Assembly (NCBI RefSeq): GCF_008386575.1
Contig: NZ_VUOA01000032.1
Location: 18,051 to 82,050, forward strand
Direction of reading: 5' to 3'
From: Salinarimonas soli
Lineage (GTDB): Bacteria; Pseudomonadota; Alphaproteobacteria; Rhizobiales; Beijerinckiaceae
DNA length: 64,000 bases
The translations under genes were made by a program, and so were the position numbers. How positions within the stretch are numbered: position 1 is the stretch's first letter; each line of letters starts with the position of its first letter. The notes beneath the pieces were generated by a model that saw only the letters and a program-made list of their open reading frames with translations, did no database searches and was not told the DNA's origin. Below, piece after piece: positions 44,028 to 53,228 of the stretch.

Positions 44028-46520
44028 TCAGGCCCTTACGATATTCGCGACCGCGACAAGATCGTCGGCCCCTGGCGCCGCGATGCGGTTGAACTCCATT
44101 CGCCCGAGCACCCCGCGAAGGCCATTGATGTCGTTGACCGCAATGGCCTGCCGACCGTCGGCGACGTGCAAGGCATAGGCGCGGGCGTCCGCGAAGAGGT
44201 GCGGGGACTCCGCGTACCAGTTGAAGCGGTCGACCAGGAACCATTCCTGCCGGGCCAGGATCGAGAAGATCTTGCCACGCAGTTCGTCGACCCTGCTCTC
44301 GAAGGCCGCTCCTGGGGACGGGAGCGCGCGCTCCGCCTCGGCTAGCAGGTTATCGAACGCGGAGACCTCGTTCGGCTTTGCGAGCGGTCGCGCCAGGTTG
44401 TTGAACGCTTCGGTGACGCTGTCGAGCTCCATCCTTCTAATGGTTTTCAGATTGGCCTTCCGCGCCGCTGCAAGGAGCTGCTTGGCGCGTTGAATGTCCT
44501 CCATGGCCTGCTTCGCAGTCTCGGGGTTGGTTTCGTCCTCCGGGATGGCACTGGCCCTATCCACCCGCTCGCGCGCGGCCGCGAGCGCGTCGTCATCGAC
44601 TTTCGCGGCGAGTTCGGCGATGTGGCGCGCTGTGCTCTCGGCGTCCTCATGGATGCGCTTCGCCGCCTGGCTGAAATCGACGGTGGCAGCATTGCGGGAG
44701 TAGAAGTTGCGGCTGTTACGGAACTCACCGCCGATGCTGGGAACGGTCACCTCCATGTTGATCGTGCCAGCGTCACTGATCTCATAGGTGAGGAACAGGT
44801 CGGCGCCAGCAGGGATCACGCCGCTCTCGAAATCGTTGCCGCTGATCTCGAACAGGCCGACAAACGTGTTGTCAGAGATCGGGTGCGCGATATCACCCTC
44901 CCAAACCTTAAATCGTAGCGAGTTCGGAGCATTGGCACGGAGGGATTCGCCTGCCTTGTAGGCCCGCTTGCCACGCGCTGGCAGTTGATCTCCGGCGCGG
45001 ACGAGGTAGTCGATCACGACCTGGTCACCCTTTTCCCTGACCTCGATCCCAATGGAGTGGGAGGCGGGGATCGCATCGATGGTCGCCGCCGTGCGCGTGA
45101 TGACAATCCGGTCCTGTCCGAGCGCGACTGGGCCGCCGCTCGGATCGAAGACGAAGAGCTTAAACGTGTTCTCACCTGGCTTCGCCAGGGGCACCTCAAG
45201 AATCGTCCCGTCCTTCAGCGGAGCGCGCCCAGACGACCAGCCGGTGTCGAGGCTATCTACCTGGAATGTAGATCCGGCCGGCGCAGGGGCGCCGAGCTTC
45301 AAGCCGATCTTCGTCTTCTGATCCGGGGTCCTGGCCGGAAAGTTGACGAGCACGTTCAATCCTGAGCCGGCGTCGATGCTCCCGCGGGCGCTCTTGCGCG
45401 AGCGGCTGTGGCTGCTCCAGTCGATGGACTCCGCGAAAACGGCAGCGCCGGCCGCCACCGCCGTCATGGGATTGACGTCGGTCGACCCGGCGATGCCGAG
45501 CTCGAAGGCGACGAGGTCGCGCAATGGCTTGTATTGGGTGGGGCCTCCGACGAACACGACGCGCTGGATGTCATGGGGTGTCAGGCCAGCCTTCTCGATG
45601 GTCTCCCGAGCGGCTTGGATGCTCTCCTGGATCTTGCCATGGAAGAGCTGGTCGATCTGCGACCGGGTGACCGGGACGTCAATGTACATCTCCTGTCCGG
45701 ACGTGTCCCGAGCCGAGCACTCCGACTCTGTTGCGGCGATCATCGCTTCGTCGCGGCTGGACAGCTCGATCTTGGCGCGCTCGGCCGCGAACTCGGCCAT
45801 GCGTCGGAAGCGGACATAATCCTGTGATCCGACGAAATCGGCTCCGATGTCGAACTGCGACGCGGCCCAGGGCATGATGAGGTTATCGAAGATGATGCGG
45901 TCGAAGTCGCGCCCGCCGCACATCGGGATCCCACCCTGGCCGAGCAAGCTCACGCGACCGCCGACGCTCTGGGCGATGGCGATGTCGAGCGTCCCGCCGC
46001 CGATGTCGTAGACGAGGAAGATGCCGTCCCCTTGGCGGCTGCGCATAACGCTCATCACGGCCGCGACCGGCTCCTGCATGAGCGCTACTTTCCCGAGGCC
46101 GGCAGAACGTGCGGCCTCCATCGTCGCGTCCTTCTGCATCTGATTGAAGGCAGCAGGGACGGTGATAACGGTACCTACCTCGTCGTCATTGCGGATTGCT
46201 TCGGGCAGGTAGCCGAACAGTGTACGGAGCACTTCCGCCGAGCACTCTTCCGGGGTCATCGTCAGACCGACCGCCGGAAGCTTCACGGGTGTGGAAGTTC
46301 CCATGAGGCGCTTGAAGAGCAGGGCCGCGTTCTCGGGATTGCGGGCCGCGTTGTTGTAAGCACGCAGGCCTACATAACGATTGCCGCGACGGTCTACGAA
46401 GATCGCAGAAGGGGTGACGTCCGTCTGATCGGGGCTCTTGTAGAGATGGACGTTCTCACCGTCGAACGAGCAGATAGCGCTGTTCGTGGTACCGAGGTCA
46501 ATACCAACGTAGTTCTTCAT
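44028..46520 (-). CDS. divergent Hsp70 (DnaK-like) chaperone
   Basis: An 830-residue Hsp70. The ATPase domain is canonical: phosphate-1 GIDLGTTNSA (5-14), then PAAFNQMQKDATMEAARSAG, phosphate-2 VYDIGGGTLDIA and adenosine motif VVFVGGPTQYKPLRD. After about residue 390 it departs from DnaK, with an extra beta region (TPDQKTKIGLKLGAPAPAGS) before the substrate-binding-like domain and a long helical tail ending GADDLVAVANIVRA. It is ~190 residues longer than DnaK and lacks the EEVD-type end. Its start overlaps the GrpE-like stop. A specialised chaperone, not the housekeeping DnaK. Confidence 0.9.
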   Translation of the reverse strand: MKNYVGIDLGTTNSAICSFDGENVHLYKSPDQTDVTPSAIFVDRRGNRYVGLRAYNNAARNPENAALLFKRLMGTSTPVKLPAVGLTMTPEECSAEVLRTLFGYLPEAIRNDDEVGTVITVPAAFNQMQKDATMEAARSAGLGKVALMQEPVAAVMSVMRSRQGDGIFLVYDIGGGTLDIAIAQSVGGRVSLLGQGGIPMCGGRDFDRIIFDNLIMPWAASQFDIGADFVGSQDYVRFRRMAEFAAERAKIELSSRDEAMIAATESECSARDTSGQEMYIDVPVTRSQIDQLFHGKIQESIQAARETIEKAGLTPHDIQRVVFVGGPTQYKPLRDLVAFELGIAGSTDVNPMTAVAAGAAVFAESIDWSSHSRSRKSARGSIDAGSGLNVLVNFPARTPDQKTKIGLKLGAPAPAGSTFQVDSLDTGWSSGRAPLKDGTILEVPLAKPGENTFKLFVFDPSGGPVALGQDRIVITRTAATIDAIPASHSIGIEVREKGDQVVIDYLVRAGDQLPARGKRAYKAGESLRANAPNSLRFKVWEGDIAHPISDNTFVGLFEISGNDFESGVIPAGADLFLTYEISDAGTINMEVTVPSIGGEFRNSRNFYSRNAATVDFSQAAKRIHEDAESTARHIAELAAKVDDDALAAARERVDRASAIPEDETNPETAKQAMEDIQRAKQLLAAARKANLKTIRRMELDSVTEAFNNLARPLAKPNEVSAFDNLLAEAERALPSPGAAFESRVDELRGKIFSILARQEWFLVDRFNWYAESPHLFADARAYALHVADGRQAIAVNDINGLRGVLGRMEFNRIAAPGADDLVAVANIVRA

Positions 46521-46885
46521 GCCCCGGCCCTCTTCAGCATTACGGTGCCGGCGCGCACAAGGCCGGATGTGTTCATGACAATAGGTTCGATCATTTCCGA
46601 TACGATCAGAGCGTCATCGGGGTCGAAGTCGCTTAGATTGAGAGCCGTGACTGCTGTTCCGGCGTCATAGGGATGCCCTTCGATATTGACGAAGCGAATA
46701 CCGACATCGCCGAGGCAATCGCCGATCCGCTTGATGAAATACCGGTGCTGATTGCTGAAGCGCGCCGCCTCCGCCATGTCCATCTTGGACATGGCCCTCA
46801 TAAAGAGCTTCTGGAATTTCCAACTTTCTAAAGCGAGCTCAAGCACGGCGGATGTCGCCGCAACATCTTTCTCTATTACTTCCAT
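46517..46885 (-). CDS. GrpE-like putative nucleotide-exchange factor
   Basis: A 122-residue protein. A helical first half (LELALESWKFQKLFMRAMSK) precedes a beta region, RIGDCLGDVGIRFVNIEGHP...SEMIEPIVMNTSGLVRAGTV. That region has the shape of the GrpE beta domain, ending in the strand G-x-V-x-R-x-x-x-V. Identity is weak, so this rests on pattern and on the position directly before, and overlapping (ATGA), the hsp70 gene. ATG 46885 has GGGGG just upstream; a GTG at 46918 is an alternative start. Confidence 0.6.
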   Translation of the reverse strand: MEVIEKDVAATSAVLELALESWKFQKLFMRAMSKMDMAEAARFSNQHRYFIKRIGDCLGDVGIRFVNIEGHPYDAGTAVTALNLSDFDPDDALIVSEMIEPIVMNTSGLVRAGTVMLKRAGA

Positions 46886-47046
46886 CGCCCCCTCGATACA
46901 TAACCCCGTCGCGTCCACCTGAGATGAATCTGTCGCGCGGGCATGTGCTCGGCCGATAGTAATCCAAGCTCACGGGGCTGCAACGGGGGTTCGTACCGCC
47001 GGACCAGCACTCTTCGTGATAGGCTTACCATGGGACCGCCTCACCG

Positions 47047-47537
47047 ATCAGGCTTACCGCAGCGGATATTGGCGGCCTTCGAGGCGGCGGGCGTCACCAG
47101 CCCCCTCAATGGGACCCGGCCACAACGGATGTACTCCGGCCAGGTCCTTTGCCCGCGCCTGCCTGACGATGAGGGCGCCCGACTAGGGACGTTATCAGCC
47201 CCCGCCCGTAATGGCCGGCATCGGAGGTGCGTTTGCACCCTGAAGCCGCTCGCCCCGGAGCGGGGGCTCTTTCGTTGCGCGTCAGTCGCTCATCACGGGC
47301 GTCCGCTTAGCAGGCTCGCTCGTGAGGACCGAGCCGGCATGTCTGCTTAGAGGAAACCCTTGAGAGCGAAGGGCAGCGCTCCCACTTCGGCGGTGACGTT
47401 CGGAGGCTGTACCCCGCTGCCCTGAGTCCTACTCGCTCGCGCGGGTTTTCGGCACGTAGGGTTCGTTCCCGTCGAATGTGTAGGCGGTTTTCACTGTGGT
47501 GTAGAACTCCTGGGCGTAGCGGCCCTGCTCGCGGGGC
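47047..47537. repeat. ~490-bp direct repeat, copy A
   Basis: Aligned by eye, this stretch matches 52737-53228 in the same direction over its whole length, at roughly nine bases in ten. Shared blocks include GAGGCGGCGGGCGTCACCAG and GACCGAGCCGGCATGTCTGC. It contains the hairpin CCCCGGAGCGGGG followed by TCTTTCGTT and ends with a fragment of the aldehyde dehydrogenase gene. Confidence 0.85.
47429..47537 (-). pseudogene. 3' fragment of the aldehyde dehydrogenase gene
   Basis: The last ~36 codons of the aldehyde dehydrogenase at 53119-54603, including its TAG stop, are repeated here with a few silent-looking changes (VPRTR, EQGRYAQEFYTT in reverse sense). The similarity stops abruptly at about 47537. 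The fragment is the inner end of repeat copy A and cannot make a protein. Confidence 0.85.
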
Positions 47538-48355
47538 CGGTAGGCTGGGCTCCCGCCGCAGCCGGTGCCGCGGCCGCGGCGGGTGCCACGCGGATCTGCG
47601 AGCCGGCTCCGCCGAAGAGCGATGCCTGATGCGGTCGCTCCTGGGACGGTGGTGACGTGAGCTCGAAGGCCGGAGGATTGGCTTTCGGCGGCGACTTGCT
47701 GGCGAGCCGAGCCACCAGATCGCAGATGCGCTCGATATATAGCGTTTTCTCGGCCGGGTTTGTGCCTTGACGCTGATACTAGGGCACCCTGCTAAATCAC
47801 TCGTCGGGGTCGGTGATGCGCTGAGCAATGAACGTTTCGATCATTGCCTCGCGGAGAACCGAACGATGAGACTCCCAGGATGACGTCTCTACAGCGATGA
47901 CCGTGTCCCGGAACTCACGCAGGGCTCGCGCGAGGTCGGCCTCGCTGAGTGCACCCGTGCCGCCAAGCAGCGATGCCGTTTGTGGTGCCTGAGCCGGCTC
48001 GGGAGCCTCTGCAGATCCTGAACGTGCTGCCGGAGGACGTCCGGAAGGCGGTTCGGGAAGTGGAGGACAGGCCCCTGGACGAAGCCCTTCTGCGGGAGAA
48101 GCTCGCGACCCGCCTGGCGCACAGATGGTATTTCGTCGTGGACGACGAGCAAAGGTACGCGCTCCGCCCCTAGGGCAGGACGGCTCCTTGAGGAGCGGGA
48201 TGGTGGTAGCGCTACCTCGGATCTGCTATCGGATGAGAGGCTTGTGACAGTCCTTCTTGCAAGAAGAAGCTACGACGGACATGAAAGCGGTCCGGCTTTC
48301 ATGTCGGTCACGCCTGCGACAAAACTGGACGTTCGGTCTCCTACTGCTCCATCCT
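47538..48355. other. decayed DNA with gene remnants
   Basis: No intact gene is supported. On the minus strand ARLASKSPPKANPPAFELTS (around 47650-47715) and ALREFRDTVIAVETSSWESH (around 47850-47930) look like pieces of former proteins. On the plus strand LPEDVRKAVREVEDRPLDEA, ending at 48173, looks like another gene tail. None has a start and stop in frame over a credible length. This fits an insertion and deletion hotspot next to repeat copy A. Confidence 0.5.
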
Positions 48356-49396
48356 ATGCCGATGCGCAGCCCAGACCGAGCCCCCGCTGACGTGTGCCGC
48401 TACTCCCCCGCCGAGCGGCTCATAAGGCTCGGCTTGCTTCTGTCCGAGGCGCGTGGCGGATTAACGCTCGACCAGATGGCAGACCAACTTAACGTCGGCC
48501 GTCGAACCGTTGAGCGGATGCGAGATGCATTAGACCGGCTAACCGGCGGGGCACTCGTTTCGAGTTTCACCGACGATGGAATGAAGCGATGGACTTTACC
48601 GTCCGACAACATCCGCGCATTTGCCGTCCCGGACCTAGATGAGCTTGCCACCCTCAAGCTGGCGGCCCGGAACTTGAGGCAGCAAGGAAATTATATCGAG
48701 GCTGAGCGTCTTGAGCGATTAACGCTGAAGTTAGAAGCCGCAATGCCCCGGCCAACCTTGCGCCGCCTTGAGCCAGATGTCGAAGTCCTACTGGAGGCGA
48801 GTGGCGTCCTTCTGCGGCCCGGACCAAGGGCAAAGGTCGATTCACACATCATCGACCAACTCCAGCAAGCGCTCCTTTCAAACCGTCAGATCCGCTTAAC
48901 CTATAACCGCCGTGATGGGGGCGGTGTGTCACACCCGAGGCTGCACCCATACGGCTTCCTGGCAGGCTCGCGCGACTACCTGGTGGCCTTCAACACACAC
49001 CCGGAGGTGCAGGAGCATCGGCTATACGTGCTGGCTAACATCGACGCGGTCCAGGTCTTGAGCGACACCTTTGAGCGCGATCCGGCGTTCGACTTGAGCA
49101 CGTTCGCGAGCCGCTCCTTCGGAGCATTCTGGGAGGGGGAACGGTTCGATGTCTTGTGGCGCTTCAACCGGGACGCTGCAGCCGATGCGCGCCGCTTCCA
49201 CTTCCACCCGAACCAAGTCGTAACCGACCAGCCCGACGGTTCGGTGCTGGTCGCGTTCACTGCAGCCGGTTTGACCGAAATGGCATGGCACCTTTTCACC
49301 TGGGGGGATGCCGTCGAGATCATCAGCCCTGACGCACTGAAGCAGCGGTTCCGCGACTGCCTTGCTGCGGCCCGCACCGCCCTTGGCGTTCCATAG
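48356..49396 (+). CDS. WYL-domain transcriptional regulator
   Basis: A 346-residue protein. The N-terminal HTH (YSPAERLIRLGLLLSEARGG, then LTLDQMADQLNVGRRTVERM) is followed by a WYL ligand-sensing domain (IRLTYNRRDGGGVSHPRLHP, YGFLAGSRDYLVAF) and a C-terminal WCX-like segment ending AARTALGVP. WYL regulators commonly control defence islands, binding nucleic acid or nucleotides. ATG 48356 is used; 48362 is also possible. The genes that follow are nucleases, so it may silence them. Confidence 0.88.
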   Translation: MPMRSPDRAPADVCRYSPAERLIRLGLLLSEARGGLTLDQMADQLNVGRRTVERMRDALDRLTGGALVSSFTDDGMKRWTLPSDNIRAFAVPDLDELATLKLAARNLRQQGNYIEAERLERLTLKLEAAMPRPTLRRLEPDVEVLLEASGVLLRPGPRAKVDSHIIDQLQQALLSNRQIRLTYNRRDGGGVSHPRLHPYGFLAGSRDYLVAFNTHPEVQEHRLYVLANIDAVQVLSDTFERDPAFDLSTFASRSFGAFWEGERFDVLWRFNRDAAADARRFHFHPNQVVTDQPDGSVLVAFTAAGLTEMAWHLFTWGDAVEIISPDALKQRFRDCLAAARTALGVP

Positions 49397-49509
49397 TCTG
49401 GCAGGTCGAGGCGCGCGGGCGCGATAACGGGAGTAGATTGGTACAACCACCGTTGGCATCCTCTGCCTCGCTGCTCCACCACATCAACTGCGACCGAAGT
49501 CTATCGCTG

Positions 49510-49959
49510 TCACAAGTTCTCTGGTGATCCCACCCGTTCGCTGCTGCGATAGTGAGGATCAGGAGCGACCCGGAGGCGTTCTGTCGGAATGCGCCAACAT
49601 TCGACGATCCGCTTGATGTACGGCTGTGAATTGAGTTTCTGATCGAGCAAAAGAAGCCATGTGTTCTCGTCCGCGATCCAGTTAACGCGGCCACGGGGGA
49701 AATCTTCGTACTCGTAGCTGCGCAAGTAAGACTCCCGACGCTGTATGAATGGCCAGATCTCAACGTGTCCTTCCTCCAACGTTCTGAAACCCGCTATCTC
49801 TGCCACTTCAACAAAAGAGCGGGCCGCACCGACAAAGACGCAGGTTTGGCGCTCAGTCCGAGCAAACCAGAATAAGCCCAATGAAGGCGAGGGAAGGATG
49901 CTGCTGAAGTCCAGGTGTATGTTGGAAACGTTGCGGTGAAGACTGCCTCGGTCGATCAT
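49510..49959 (-). CDS. hypothetical protein
   Basis: A 149-residue soluble protein (MIDRGSLHRNVSNIHLDFSS...). It looks folded, with GHVEIWPFIQRRESYLRSYE and GRVNWIADENTWLLLLDQKL, then RIPTERLRVAPDPHYR. No family recognised. It is opposite in direction to the WYL and nuclease genes. Composition is less G+C-rich than the chromosome core, in line with the rest of the island. Confidence 0.55.
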   Translation of the reverse strand: MIDRGSLHRNVSNIHLDFSSILPSPSLGLFWFARTERQTCVFVGAARSFVEVAEIAGFRTLEEGHVEIWPFIQRRESYLRSYEYEDFPRGRVNWIADENTWLLLLDQKLNSQPYIKRIVECWRIPTERLRVAPDPHYRSSERVGSPENL

Positions 49960-50147
49960 CTTCTATCCTTAGCTGGAACCGATGAGCTTGAGCCCTCTCT
50001 GGAGAGGGCACATCACTCATCGCTCCCGCTGAGCATAGTTCATTTTCCAGCGGGCAGCGGCCCGGAATGCCCATCGACCGGTTCCCCATGCGTCCATATT
50101 TGTCGTACCGCTGCTCCTATATGCCATGCGCAAGCAGCAGAGGCTCC

Positions 50148-50813
50148 ATGAACAGAACGCCCGTACTTCCCTGGCCTCTGTACACGATTGACTTCGAGGC
50201 AAGTTCGCTTGAGCCAGGTGGATACCCCATCGAGGTGGGGCTTGCCTTCTGGGGAGCGCCCGACGAGCCAGTCTACAGCTGGTCCACCTTGATCTGCCCG
50301 ACGGACGAATGGACTCAGCATGGCGACTGGAGCAAGGCGTCACGCGCGGTTCATGGCATCAGCCAAGCAGAGGCGAAAGCGCATGGACGGCCCCCGAGCC
50401 TGGTCGCCAAAGCAGTAAGTGAGGCGCTTACGACGTGCCGGGTGCTCTGGTGTGATGGCGGTCCCTATGACGCTCAATGGGCACGCGCCTTGTTCAAGCC
50501 TGCGGGCCTCAGGCTTCCCTGTCCGCTCGGTGATTGGCACCAGCTCCTTCGCACCCTCGACAACAATACCCGTGACCGCGCTCTCCATTGGATTGAGCAA
50601 ACGCCCGCCGAACACCGCGCCCGAGCGGACGCCGAACTGCTCCTCCTCGCCCTGGCACATGGCATCCAGATCACATCCCGGCCTACGCTAAACTTGGAGG
50701 ATCGCATCCCGGCTCTCGTGTTGGCAAACGCCAGAACCGCGGGCGCCGAGGCAAACCTTGGCGGATGCAGCGCCGAAAAACTTAAATCCGAACGGACCGA
50801 TGATGGCGGCTGA
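50148..50813 (+). CDS. DnaQ-like (DEDDh) exonuclease
   Basis: A 221-residue protein. The exonuclease residues are Asp15 and Glu17 (YTIDFEASSL), Asp108 (DGGPYDAQW), and His156 with Asp161 (EHRARADAELL), giving a complete DEDDh set in the expected order. ATG 50148 is used, since the upstream extension to 50067 is not protein-like. The family trims 3' ends of DNA or RNA; here, beside a WYL regulator and a PD-(D/E)XK protein, a defence role is plausible. The next small gene overlaps its stop. Confidence 0.82.
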   Translation: MNRTPVLPWPLYTIDFEASSLEPGGYPIEVGLAFWGAPDEPVYSWSTLICPTDEWTQHGDWSKASRAVHGISQAEAKAHGRPPSLVAKAVSEALTTCRVLWCDGGPYDAQWARALFKPAGLRLPCPLGDWHQLLRTLDNNTRDRALHWIEQTPAEHRARADAELLLLALAHGIQITSRPTLNLEDRIPALVLANARTAGAEANLGGCSAEKLKSERTDDGG

Positions 50814-51051
50814 CGTTCCAAGCTTCGTTTGGTCTGAGGAGCTTCGGTCCTTGACACGCCAGGTGCTTCTTGGATTGGAAATCACTGATTGCCAAATGGC
50901 CGTCAAGCACGTCTCGGGAGCGTTCGGCACGGTCGAGTCGGGTTGCCGCATGATGGGTGGGCCGGTCAGCGTTAACGACCGTCAATCGGGGGAGTCGAGG
51001 GTTTTTGGAAATATCGACCAGCTTGTCGCCGCTGGATGGGTTATCGACTGA
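50800..51051 (+). CDS. small hypothetical protein overlapping the exonuclease gene
   Basis: An 83-residue frame (MMAADVPSFVWSEELRSLTR...) starting 14 bp inside the exonuclease stop. The end NIDQLVAAGWVID and the regular mix of polar and hydrophobic residues look protein-like, but no family is recognised and there is no clear Shine-Dalgarno. It may be translated by coupling. It could be chance. Confidence 0.4.
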   Translation: MMAADVPSFVWSEELRSLTRQVLLGLEITDCQMAVKHVSGAFGTVESGCRMMGGPVSVNDRQSGESRVFGNIDQLVAAGWVID

Positions 51052-51141
51052 GAAGGTTGAGCGCACCGCTTTGATAACGCCGAGAGGTGAGGGAACCGTG
51101 CGCCCTCTGGAAATGTAACTTCCTTTCTGACTTGGAGACGA

Positions 51142-51894
51142 ATGATGACGAGATTAGTATCAGCCGATTGGCTCGACATAATCTACTACTGTGGCACTAG
51201 TGCTATTCTTGAATTTCAAAATCGTCATAAATTAGAGGCTATACACTTATTACCCGAAAAAGGTATGCAGGCCCTAATGGCTGAGAAGATAGCAGAGTAC
51301 ACCAAACTCGATGTGGAGCAAGAGCGGCAATATACGACTCTTGCGAAGGAGTTTGGCCTGGACTCAGCAAGTATGTATCCGGAAATCGGTTTGTGGCGCG
51401 CTGATCTGGTTGCCTATGACGGATCGGAGCCGAATGCGGTCATCGAACTCAAAATCTTTGATGAGCGAGGGGTCGCCAGCGAAATACAACGTGATTTGCA
51501 CAAAGCAGCCATAGCGTCACTGCCGGTGAACAGCTACGTCGGCGTCATGGTCTGCGAATTGGAGACATCAAGTCTGAGAGATAGGATTGAAGCATTGGAA
51601 GATTGGCTGTCACGGGGTTATCCTGAGGCAGCATCGGAAGCGAAGGTTCGGAAGCTGCGGTGCGGGCCGATATATAAGGAAGCGAAAGGCTGGACTTGGT
51701 GTTTCGCTGCCGCGGCCCGTTTGAGTCCTTCTGGCGAACACCTCTCCGAATTAGCTCCTTACGGTGGCAACTCAGACCCCCAATCAGATCGGGCGGGAGG
51801 AGAAGGTGATTTTCAGAAAACGTTGCAAGAGTTGAGCGCTTTGCTCGACCGAGCCAAGGCTTTAATCACCCGCCGCAAAGGTGATCCACTGTAA
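51142..51894 (+). CDS. predicted PD-(D/E)XK nuclease
   Basis: A 250-residue protein. The nuclease pattern is clear: Glu81 (PEIGLWRADLV), Asp88, then Glu102-x-Lys104 (AVIELKIFDE). A helical N-terminus (MQALMAEKIAEYTKLDVEQE) precedes it and a helical tail follows. ATG 51142 has GGAG six bases upstream. It is A+T-richer than the chromosome core. Together with the WYL regulator and exonuclease it makes a small nuclease island. I know no named system with exactly this set. Confidence 0.72.
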   Translation: MMTRLVSADWLDIIYYCGTSAILEFQNRHKLEAIHLLPEKGMQALMAEKIAEYTKLDVEQERQYTTLAKEFGLDSASMYPEIGLWRADLVAYDGSEPNAVIELKIFDERGVASEIQRDLHKAAIASLPVNSYVGVMVCELETSSLRDRIEALEDWLSRGYPEAASEAKVRKLRCGPIYKEAKGWTWCFAAAARLSPSGEHLSELAPYGGNSDPQSDRAGGEGDFQKTLQELSALLDRAKALITRRKGDPL

Positions 51895-52736
51895 GACTTG
51901 CATTGAAATGAATGCTTTCTACGGCCCCTAGATCGCCGCGCGGCGCTCCTGTGGCTCGCGTAGCGTGAACCGCGCGAAAGGGCGAAGGTCGTCCCCGCAT
52001 GGGGTCCGGCCTCGCGATGGTCGTGGAGGTGCGTCCAATCGACCGTGCACGGGTCGATCCTGGCCACCCAAATCAGGACGGCATCGAGATCGACCCCAAG
52101 TGGGCGCCGGAGGCGGAGGCGGACCATCGCGTCCTGGTGATCGGCGCGGCCTCCCTTGCCAAAGGCCGATGGCCACGAGCTCCCGACCGGGGCCCACGAT
52201 GACCTGCCTGTCCAGCGCTCCTGCCCGCATGACGCCCTCCGGATCGACCGCTTCGGATCCTACGCGCGGCTCTGGCAAGGCACACGGCCAGCGGCGGGAC
52301 TATGCCACGGCGGAGTGGACCCCATACGCAATTTATGAGGCCAATCCGTTGCAGTTTATCGGGACAATTTGCAGGCTAAGGGTACCTGCACAATCGTGTC
52401 GACCCCGCTGCTCCGGCGGTAGGTCGAGACCCATCTTGCCGTGGAGGCGAAGGCGCTCACGAACGCGGTCTGGATCCCCGTGGCTCGCAAGGGCATCTTG
52501 TCGGGGGATCGTATCCTTGATGGCCTCCCTCATCCCTCGGGAGCTTACGGCGAGCGCATCGCCTAGCTCCTAGGTCGCAAGGCGCGCGAGACGCTGTCAT
52601 CGAAGAGGAACGCGGCCCTCCTCGACGAGGCCCGGGCGCGTCTTGTGGAGCGTGTGCGGATCTTGGCCGCCTGAGATGCCGGAAAGCCTCGGGAGCGGGG
52701 ACTCGATCCCTTGCGAAACAGGGGCCTCACTCCCAT
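51895..52736. other. decayed DNA between nuclease gene and repeat copy B
   Basis: No intact gene is supported. The only protein-like trace is on the plus strand near 52575-52675 (LGRKARETLSSKRNAALLDE, then ARARLVERVRILAA and a stop), which looks like the tail of a lost gene. The remainder gives only short Arg/Pro-rich frames. Its state mirrors the decayed stretch on the other side of the island. Confidence 0.5.
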
Positions 52737-53228
52737 ATCAGGCTTACCCCAGCGGACATTGGCGGTCTTCGAGGCGGCGGGCGTCACCAGCCCCCTCGAC
52801 GGGACCCGGCCAGGACGGATGTACTCCGGCCCCGTCCTCTGCCCGCGCCTGCCTGACGATGCAGGCGCCCGACTGGGGACGCTATCAGCCCCCGCCCGTA
52901 GTGGCCGGATCCCGAGGTGCCTCGCACCCAGGACCCGTTCGCCCCGGAGCGGGGGCTCTTTCGTTAAAGTGTTAGACGCCTATCACGGGCGACCGCTCGG
53001 CAGGCTCGCTCATGAGGACCGAGCCGGCATGTCTGCTTAGAGGAAACCCGTGGGAGCTGAGGGCAGCGTTCCCACTTCCGTGGTGACGTTCGGAGGCTGT
53101 ACCCCGTTGCCCTGTGTCCTACTCGCTCGCGCGGGTTCTCGGCACGTAGGGTTCGTTCCCGTCGAATGTGTAGGCGGTCTTCACCGTGGTGTAGAACTCC
53201 TGGGCGTAGCGGCCCTGCTCGCGGGGCC
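52737..53228. repeat. ~490-bp direct repeat, copy B (native location)
   Basis: This is the partner of copy A at 47047-47537. It runs from ATCAGGCTTACC through the CCCCGGAGCGGGG hairpin and into the last ~36 codons of the intact aldehyde dehydrogenase gene, so this copy is the original and A the duplicate. Its central part is repeated again at 60773-60919. Confidence 0.85.

Noticed and set aside
47538-48173. Intact small genes in the decayed stretch
   Set aside because: Protein-like pieces occur in several frames but none has a start, length and stop that make a credible gene.
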